A stretch of 64,000 bases of DNA from the NCBI RefSeq assembly GCF_051487185.1, contig NZ_JAHVDK010000036.1, positions 17,396 through 81,395 of the forward strand. Reading direction: 5' to 3'. The position numbers and the translations under genes were made by a program. Below the pieces are notes generated by a model that was not told the DNA's origin, did no database searches, and saw nothing but the letters and a program-made list of their open reading frames with translations. This stretch comes from Inquilinus limosus_F (GTDB lineage: Bacteria > Pseudomonadota > Alphaproteobacteria > DSM-16000 > Inquilinaceae). Shown here one piece after another: positions 59,001 to 64,000 of the stretch. Numbering within the stretch: position 1 is the first letter of the stretch; every line of letters begins with the position of its first letter.

Positions 59001-59300
59001 ATGGCCGAGTTGCGGATCGAGCCGGAGACGACGCCGGCCGTGGTGGTGCGGCTGCCGACAGTGCTGACCATGCTGTTCCCGGGCGCGCCGCAGCGGGTGG
59101 AGCTGCGTGCCGGCACCGTGGCCCAGGCGATCGACGGGCTGAATCAGCGCTGGCCGGGGATGGGCGACCGCATCCGCGACACCCGGCCGGCGATCCGGCG
59201 CCACATCAACATCTTCGTCGGCGGCCGGCGAGCGACGCTGGAGACACCGCTGTCGCCGGGGACGGAGGTGATCGTCCTCACGGCCATCAGCGGCGGCTGA
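59001..59300 (+). CDS. MoaD/ThiS-family ubiquitin-like protein
   Basis: A 99-residue beta-grasp protein with the C-terminal Gly-Gly (TAISGG) needed for adenylation and sulfur or protein conjugation. The body follows the family: VVVRLPTVLTMLFPGAPQRVELRAGTVAQAIDGLNQRWPGM, RRHINIFVGGRRATLETPLSPGTEVIVLTAISGG. It is encoded with the beta-propeller protein, 2 bp after its stop, and not with moaE, moeB or thi genes. It may be a sulfur carrier for a dedicated pathway. The 3' end overlaps the convergent MFS gene by 14 bp. Confidence 0.9.
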   Translation: MAELRIEPETTPAVVVRLPTVLTMLFPGAPQRVELRAGTVAQAIDGLNQRWPGMGDRIRDTRPAIRRHINIFVGGRRATLETPLSPGTEVIVLTAISGG

Positions 59301-60480
59301 CCGCCGCCGCGCCGTTGTGGCCCCGCACCGCCAGCCCGAGCAGCAGCAGGCACAGGGCCGAGGCGGCGAAGCCGGCGCCGGCCGCGGCCGGCCAGCCCCA
59401 ATGGCTCGCCGCAGCGGCCAGCAGCGGCGGGCCCAGCAGCGACCCGGAGGCGCCGCCCTGGGCCAGCAGGCCATTGGCATTGGCCATGTCGCCGCCCGGA
59501 CCCACCGCCTCCGGCAGGCGGGCGAAGACCACGGCCGGCACGGCGCCGGAGATCGCGTTCAGCAGCGTGGCGACCGCGGCCGGCCAGATCCAGGATCCGT
59601 CAGCCCCGGTGAACACAGCGAAGAGCAGCAGCGCCGGCACGGTGATGCCGAAGGCGGTGAAGCCGCCGAGCGGCCGGTCCCGCCGCATCCACCAGGCGGC
59701 GGCGAGGCCGCCCAGCACCGAGGAGAAGGCGGCCAGGCCGGTGATCAGCCCGGCCACCGAGGCCGAGACGCCGTGCCGGCTGGTGAAATAGGCCGGCATC
59801 ACCGCCAAGAGGCCGACCTCGAACACGGTGTAGCAGGCGAAGCCCACCGCCATCAGCCAGGCCCCGAGCGGCGCCCGGGTCGGCCGGGTGGCGTCGTTCG
59901 CAGCCCGGCGCGGCGCCGCGCCCGGCGGCGTGGGCAGACGCCAGGCCGGCAGCAGCAGGGCAGCGGTCAGGACCGCGCTGCCCAGCAGCACCGCGCGCCA
60001 GGGCGCGGCCTCCACGCCGACGCCGGCCAGAACGCTGCCGACGGCGAAGCCGACCGGGAAGAAGGTGCTCCACAGCGCCAGCGCGGTCGCCCGCTGCGCC
60101 GGGGTGGCGACGGCGATGGTCAGGGTCGGCGCCGCGACCGCCACGGCGAGATAGGCCGCGGCCTCGACGATCCGCCACAGGAACAGCCCGGCCACCGCCG
60201 AGGTCGCGGCCATGCCGGCGGCGGAGACGGCGAGCAGAAGCAACCCGGCCAGCAGGGCGCGGCGGGCACCGACCCGGCCGACCACGACCCCGGCGAACAG
60301 CCCCAGCGTGGCGCCGCCGATCTCGAGCAGCGAAACCAGCAGCGCCGCGACGGTGAGGTCGAGGCCGAGGTCGCGCTGCATCGGCGGCAGCAGAGCCGAC
60401 AGCTTGCCGAGCTGCGCCGCCGCGATCACGCCGGCGGCATAGATCACGAGGATCGCCGGCCAGGATCCGCGGGACGACAT
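59287..60480 (-). CDS. MFS transporter (CynX/NimT or DHA1-like)
   Basis: A 397-residue 12-helix permease. The MFS motif A-like loop between helices 2 and 3 is GVVVGRVGARRALLAGLLLL. N-terminal LPPMQRDLGLDLTVAALLVSLLEIGGATLGLFAG and the later LITGLAAFSSVLGGLAAAWWMRRDRPLGG are typical of drug or metabolite efflux MFS proteins. The start is ATG 60480 after GGAGTGATC. The gene lies 67 bp downstream of a Cro/C1-type regulator on the same strand, which may control it. The substrate cannot be assigned. Confidence 0.88.
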   Translation of the reverse strand: MSSRGSWPAILVIYAAGVIAAAQLGKLSALLPPMQRDLGLDLTVAALLVSLLEIGGATLGLFAGVVVGRVGARRALLAGLLLLAVSAAGMAATSAVAGLFLWRIVEAAAYLAVAVAAPTLTIAVATPAQRATALALWSTFFPVGFAVGSVLAGVGVEAAPWRAVLLGSAVLTAALLLPAWRLPTPPGAAPRRAANDATRPTRAPLGAWLMAVGFACYTVFEVGLLAVMPAYFTSRHGVSASVAGLITGLAAFSSVLGGLAAAWWMRRDRPLGGFTAFGITVPALLLFAVFTGADGSWIWPAAVATLLNAISGAVPAVVFARLPEAVGPGGDMANANGLLAQGGASGSLLGPPLLAAAASHWGWPAAAGAGFAASALCLLLLGLAVRGHNGAAAVSRR

Positions 60481-60547
60481 GATCACTCCGTGTTCAGGAC
60501 GGCGTGATTCTAGCGAAGGCGCGAGGGAGGGCGGCTGAATAAGATAT

Positions 60548-61114
60548 TCAGACGATGGTCTCGGCCAGGCGCACGAAGGCGCCGTCGGAGAGCTGCAGAC
60601 GCGTCCAGCGCATGCGGCCCTCGCGGATCGGGACGATGGGGGAGCCATTGGCGCTGGTCTCGATCTCGATCTCGGGCGGCTCCGGCTCGAACCAGCCCTC
60701 GTCGGTCAAGGCGGCCTCGGCGGCCTGGATCTCCGGCGTGGCGAAGCGCCACAGCGAGACACCCAGCAGATCCGGCGTCCGGAAGTTCCAGTCGCGGCTG
60801 CGCCCGCGCGACGCCGCCAGCAGCCGGTGCGTCAGGTCGCAGACCAGATGCATGCTGCCGGGCGCCTCGGTGACGAGCCGGGCCAGGGCGTGGTCCGCGG
60901 CGCTGTCGAGGCGGGCGCTCATCAGCCGGCGCAGGCGCGCCTGCTCCTCGGCGTCGGGGGTCAGCGTGCCGGCCTCCCAGCGCGACACCATCGCCTGCGA
61001 CACCTGCAGCAGCTCGGCGGCGTGGCTCTGCTTCACCCGCCGCAGCGCGCGCCACAGCCGCAACGACCGGCCGAGCCCGTCGGCGGCGCAGATGCTGTAT
61101 CCCGGAGCGGTCAT
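60548..61114 (-). CDS. Cro/C1-type helix-turn-helix regulator with a C-terminal sensor-like domain
   Basis: A 188-residue protein. The HTH motif is in LWRALRRVKQSHAAELLQVSQAMVSRWEAGTLTPDAEEQARLRRLM (residues 15-62). The rest (EAPGSMHLVCDLTHRLLAASRGR through EIEIETSANG and the final RMRWTRLQLSDGAFVRLAETIV) resembles a compact PAS/ligand-binding region. It lies upstream of an MFS permease gene and downstream of a palindromic repeat. The start is ATG 61114 with AGGGGATC before it. Confidence 0.8.
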   Translation of the reverse strand: MTAPGYSICAADGLGRSLRLWRALRRVKQSHAAELLQVSQAMVSRWEAGTLTPDAEEQARLRRLMSARLDSAADHALARLVTEAPGSMHLVCDLTHRLLAASRGRSRDWNFRTPDLLGVSLWRFATPEIQAAEAALTDEGWFEPEPPEIEIETSANGSPIVPIREGRMRWTRLQLSDGAFVRLAETIV

Positions 61115-61178
61115 GATCCCCTGAAGATGGGCCGCCGGCGCGCGGCTGTCCAGGGTAGGGATGGTGCTGACCCTCACC

Positions 61179-61262
61179 GTCATTGCGAGGAGGCGAAGCC
61201 GACGAAGCAATCCAGGGGCCACGGCGAGCGGCCCTGGATTGCTTCGCTGTGCTCGCAATGAC
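61179..61262. repeat. Palindromic intergenic repeat (GTCATTGCGAG type)
   Basis: The outer arms GTCATTGCGAG and CTCGCAATGAC are complementary, as are inner GAAGCAATCCAGGG and CCCTGGATTGCTTC. It belongs to the same group as the copy at 9803 in design but with TTGC in place of TGGC. It lies between the HD hydrolase and regulator genes. Confidence 0.88.
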
Positions 61263-61281
61263 AGTGCCGGGAATGGCGGCC

Positions 61282-61923
61282 TCAGCTCTCCCAATCCGAA
61301 TTCAGGATCACCTCGGTGAAGTCGACCCGCTTGTAGGTCGGGTCCATCCGCGCCAGCACGTCGGCCTTCACATTGCCGAAGGTGGTCTGCGGCTTGCGGA
61401 TGGTGCCGTGGGCGAAGGCCTCGATGATGCCGTGCTTGAAGTCGGGGCCGCGCGGATGGGCGTCTATAACCTGGCGGCGCTGCTCCTGGGTGAAGTCGTG
61501 GAAGGCGAGGCCCAGCACGTCCATCTCCACCCCGGCCGTCACCAGCGCCACGATCGGGTGCTTGTGCTCCGGGATGCCCGGCGTGGTGTGCAGCGCGATC
61601 GCATCCCACACCAGGTCGATGTCGGCCGCGGGGATGCCGTGGCGCTTCAGGAAGTCGCGCGCGGCGTTGGCGCCGTCGACCTCGAAGCGCAGGTCGGGGC
61701 TCGCATAAGCATCGGTCAGCCCCATGTCGTGGAACATCGCGCCGGCATAGAGCAGCTCGGGGTCGAACTTCAGCCCCTTGCGCTGCCCGGTCAGGGCGCC
61801 GAACAGGTAGACTCGGGTCGAGTGGTGGAACAGCAGCTCGCTCTCGGTGTCGCGCACCAGCTCGGTGATCTCCCGCGCCATGGCGCTGTCGGGGATGCGG
61901 ATGCCGGCGATGGACTCGGTCAT
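61282..61923 (-). CDS. HD-domain phosphohydrolase (cyanamide hydratase-like)
   Basis: A 213-residue HD-superfamily protein. Metal ligands are expected at the histidine of FHHSTRVYLFGA, the HD pair in YAGAMFHDMGL and an aspartate near IVALVTAGVEMD. The pattern TRVYLFGALTGQRKGLKFDPELLYAGAMFHDMGLTD is typical of the cyanamide hydratase-like HD branch (DUF-type, single domain). The substrate is unknown. The gene faces a GlxA-type regulator across 186 bp, so that regulator may control it. Confidence 0.88.
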   Translation of the reverse strand: MTESIAGIRIPDSAMAREITELVRDTESELLFHHSTRVYLFGALTGQRKGLKFDPELLYAGAMFHDMGLTDAYASPDLRFEVDGANAARDFLKRHGIPAADIDLVWDAIALHTTPGIPEHKHPIVALVTAGVEMDVLGLAFHDFTQEQRRQVIDAHPRGPDFKHGIIEAFAHGTIRKPQTTFGNVKADVLARMDPTYKRVDFTEVILNSDWES

Positions 61924-62109
61924 GGTCCGGCCTTTCTCTGATCTTCGGGATGTCGGTCCGGCGGTCGGCGCCGGCCCCTCCTATGTGCGTCGCGGAAGCC
62001 GCCTCCCTCAACGCGACCGGGGCGGCGCTTTCGGACAATGGCACGCGCAAAACGGACATTGCGGCGGGGCCGCCGGCATGGGATGGCTCGACGGGCGGAG
62101 GGGAGGGAC

Positions 62110-63081
62110 ATGTCGGTGCGGACGGTCGCGATCGCCATCTTTCCGGGGGTGCAGGCGCTGGATGTCGCCGGGCCGGTCGACGTCTTCGCCGAGGCCAACG
62201 GCTTTATCGACGGCGGCGACCGTTACAAGACGCTGCTGGTCGCTGCCGATACCGTGCCGCTGCGCGCCTCGAACGGCATGCAGATGCTCGCCGACCGCAG
62301 CTTCGCCGACGCCGTGGAGCCATTCTCGATGGTGCTGGTCGCCGGCGGCCCTGGCCTGCCCACGGCGCCACCCGATCCGCTGCTGTCCGCCTGGCTGGCC
62401 GAGGCCGCCCCGCGGGCGGAACTGCACGGATCGATCTGCACCGGCGCCTTCGCCTTCGGCCATGCCGGGCTGCTGGACGGCCATCGGGTGACCACGCATT
62501 GGCAGAACGCGCCGCGCCTGGCCGAGCTGTTCCCGCGCGCCCAGGTCGAGCACGACCGGATCTATCTGCGCGACGGGGCGCTGGTGACCTCGGCCGGGGT
62601 CACCGCCGGCATCGACCTGGCCCTGGCGCTGGTGGCGGAGCATCACGGTGCCCGGGTGGCGCTGGCGGTGGCGAAGCGTCTGGTGGTGGTGGCGCAGCGC
62701 CAGGGTGGCCAGTCCCAGTTCAGCCCGTTCCTGACCGCCCCGGCCGACCCGGACTCGCCGATCGCCCGGGTGCAGGCGCATGTCATGCAGCACATCGGCG
62801 CCAGCTTCACGGTCGAGGACCTGGCCAGGGTGGCGGGGATGAGCGGCCGCAACCTGGCGCGGCTGTTCGTGCAGGAGACCGGCGTGACGCCACACGAGTT
62901 CGTCGAGCGCGCCCGCGTCGACGCCGCCCGCAACCTGCTGGAGGGCAGCGACCGCGCGCTCAAGGCGGTGGCCTATGACTGCGGCTTCGGCAGCGCCGAC
63001 CGGATGCGCATCGTTTTCGCCAAGCGGCTGGGCGTCACCCCGGCCCAGTACCGCGCCAGCTTCCGGGTGCCGGCGGACTGA
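62110..63081 (+). CDS. GlxA-family AraC-type transcriptional regulator with DJ-1/PfpI domain
   Basis: A 323-residue regulator. The N-terminal DJ-1/PfpI-like domain (VAIAIFPGVQALDVAGPVDVFAEAN to about 180, with the nucleophile-elbow cysteine in GSICTGAFAFG) binds a ligand. The C-terminal AraC domain has two HTH motifs (FTVEDLARVAGMSGRNLARLF and KAVAYDCGFGSADRMRIVFAKRLGVTPAQYRASF). GlxA-type regulators often control arginine, betaine or nitrogen compound catabolism. The start is ATG 62110 after GGGAGG. It is divergent from the HD hydrolase gene. Confidence 0.93.
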   Translation: MSVRTVAIAIFPGVQALDVAGPVDVFAEANGFIDGGDRYKTLLVAADTVPLRASNGMQMLADRSFADAVEPFSMVLVAGGPGLPTAPPDPLLSAWLAEAAPRAELHGSICTGAFAFGHAGLLDGHRVTTHWQNAPRLAELFPRAQVEHDRIYLRDGALVTSAGVTAGIDLALALVAEHHGARVALAVAKRLVVVAQRQGGQSQFSPFLTAPADPDSPIARVQAHVMQHIGASFTVEDLARVAGMSGRNLARLFVQETGVTPHEFVERARVDAARNLLEGSDRALKAVAYDCGFGSADRMRIVFAKRLGVTPAQYRASFRVPAD

Positions 63082-63178
63082 CACCGACGCGCCTGCCGTC
63101 GGACGTCTTCTCACCCCTCTGCTGCGGAACTATCCGGGCGCATTGGTGGCGAGGGAACCGCCCTCACAAACCCTCACC

Positions 63179-63224
63179 GTCATCGCGAGCCCCGCAGGGG
63201 CGCGGCGATCCAGCCTGCCGCCAC
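63179..63224. repeat. Half copy of the GTCAT palindromic repeat
   Basis: GTCATCGCGAGCCCCGCAGG and then GCGGCGATCCAG match the left half of the GTCAT-type repeats, but the right arm (ATGAC) is missing. It lies in a 229 bp spacer (63082-63310) between the GlxA-type regulator and the last gene; the remainder of that spacer shows no gene. Confidence 0.55.
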
Positions 63225-63310
63225 CCGCGCCGGCTCGAGGACGCAGGACGGGAGTCGGTGAACGCGATGGCCAGTTGCGTTAACCAGCAGTTTTGTTCAT
63301 GATATGTTCC

Positions 63311-64000
63311 ATGGAGATGGCGCAGACCGATGCTGGTTCGGGCGAGGCCCGGCGGTCCGATCCCGACCTGAACTGGACGGGATGGGCGCTGGACAAGCTG
63401 CGCGAGGTGGTCGAGATCGACATCCGCTGCAAGCGGCTGACCGAGCGGCAGCAGCAGGCGACTCTGGCGGGGCCGGAGACGCCGCCCGATTTCCCGCTGA
63501 TGCAGTCGCGCCTGTCCCGCTCGATCCGGCTGTCGATCGCGATGGCCGAGCGGATCCGCGGCGACTACCTGCACCGCCGGGCCGAGGCCACAGAGTCGGG
63601 GGCGCTGGAGCGCCGCCGCCGGCGGCGGGAGCAGGCCGCGCGGGCGGTGGTCGAGGCGGTCGCGGCCGCAGAAGCCGCGGACCTCGCCGCGGCCGGCGAG
63701 GCCGTCGACCCCGAGGAGACCGAACGCCTGCGGTCCGAGGTCTGGGAGAGGCTGACCGAGGACGAGGTGCTGGACGTGCAGCTCGACACCCTGCCGGCCG
63801 ATGAATTCGTGCGGGAGGTCTGCCGCTGGCTCGGCCGCCGGCTGGACCCGGGCCGGCTGCCGCAGGGCTGGGACGATGTCGCCGGGGCCAACGACAACGC
63901 CGGCTCGGCCGGTGACGGCACGACCGTCGCCGCTGATCTCAAGGCAGGACACGGCTGGCCTGAACAGCCGGACGCGCCCGAAGACGGCCGCCCGCCATCC
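63311..64000 (+). CDS. Hypothetical charged helical protein, truncated by the window edge
   Basis: An open frame of at least 230 codons from ATG 63311 to the end of the window. It reads MEMAQTDAGSGEARRSD, then LDKLREVVEIDIRCKRLTERQQQ. An Arg/Glu-rich stretch follows (LERRRRRREQAARAVVEAVAAAEAADLAAAG), then WERLTEDEVLDVQLDTLPADEFVREVCRWLGRRLDPG, and finally a low-complexity tail. It has no membrane helix or signal peptide. The central part should be a coiled coil. An AT-rich stretch about 10-20 bp before the start may hold the promoter. I do not recognise the family, and the C-terminus is missing. Confidence 0.65.
   Translation, partial: MEMAQTDAGSGEARRSDPDLNWTGWALDKLREVVEIDIRCKRLTERQQQATLAGPETPPDFPLMQSRLSRSIRLSIAMAERIRGDYLHRRAEATESGALERRRRRREQAARAVVEAVAAAEAADLAAAGEAVDPEETERLRSEVWERLTEDEVLDVQLDTLPADEFVREVCRWLGRRLDPGRLPQGWDDVAGANDNAGSAGDGTTVAADLKAGHGWPEQPDAPEDGRPPS

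Overview
The window is high-GC chromosomal DNA from an alphaproteobacterium. The strongest evidence is a circularly permuted, two-piece tmRNA gene (about 13562-13885, minus strand) with a readable tag ORF. COQ9, an SspB homologue, an HpnL-type hopanoid-linked membrane protein, DUF2076 and DUF1643 proteins, an mreBCD-mrdA block and an ilvB-ilvN-ilvC block agree with this. A Rhodospirillales/Azospirillales-type organism (Inquilinus- or Azospirillum-like) fits the gene content, but this is inference. Coding density is high and nearly all spacers are under 270 bp. The only longer one (13447-13891) is filled by ssrA. No insertion sequence, phage gene, CRISPR array or rRNA was seen.

Layout. 1-5315 (minus): a truncated class V aminotransferase preceded by a RidA protein, then a GNAT/glutaminase/LysR operon, then an orphan sugar-type ABC ATPase coupled to a DUF2165 membrane protein. 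5457-9765 (plus): an HpnL-like protein coupled to a CDP-alcohol phosphatidyltransferase, a Bfd ferredoxin, and a nucleoside hydrolase with an iron alcohol dehydrogenase of the hydroxyacid-oxoacid transhydrogenase type. 9914-13446: ald, rpsU, def, COQ9 and sspB. 13562-22919 is the most accessory-looking part: ssrA, an RTX subtilisin, thyX, and a divergent pair of uncharacterised proteins with LysM-like N-termini. One of these is 1284 residues long with an 11-unit heptad repeat. 23020-31890: apbC/mrp, hflK-hflC, a DegP-type protease, serB-murJ and miaA. 32009-36182: ilvB-ilvN and ilvC with a FitAB/VapBC-type toxin-antitoxin pair lodged between them. 36241-42012: an APC permease, small membrane proteins, DedA, DUF2076, a Bax-inhibitor-1 protein and an ECF sigma/anti-sigma pair. 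42197-48508: a GT22-like mannosyltransferase, mreB-mreC-mreD-mrdA and tRNA-Lys(CUU). 48530-56266 (minus): small unknown proteins including DUF1643, a GDSL autotransporter esterase, and a four-gene operon of DUF1479, SRPBCC, TIM-barrel and Tm-1-like proteins. 56440-64000: a glyoxalase-fold protein, purU, a beta-propeller/MoaD pair with a clear promoter and operator, an MFS exporter with a Cro/C1 regulator, an HD hydrolase facing a GlxA-type regulator, and a truncated unknown protein.

Functional themes. Membrane and surface quality control is prominent (HflKC, DegP, MurJ, MreBCD/PBP2, Bax-inhibitor, ECF sigma), as is ribosome rescue and proteolysis (ssrA with sspB close by). Branched-chain amino acid synthesis and amino acid/C1 catabolism (Ald, glutaminase, PurU, transhydrogenase) are also represented. 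Several families of palindromic intergenic repeats sit in the spacers (9803, 12850, 28053, 30778, 61179, and a half copy at 63179). The best candidates for undescribed biology are the divergent LysM-like pair at 17365-22554, the four-gene operon at 52424-56266, and the beta-propeller/ubiquitin-like pair at 57916-59300.
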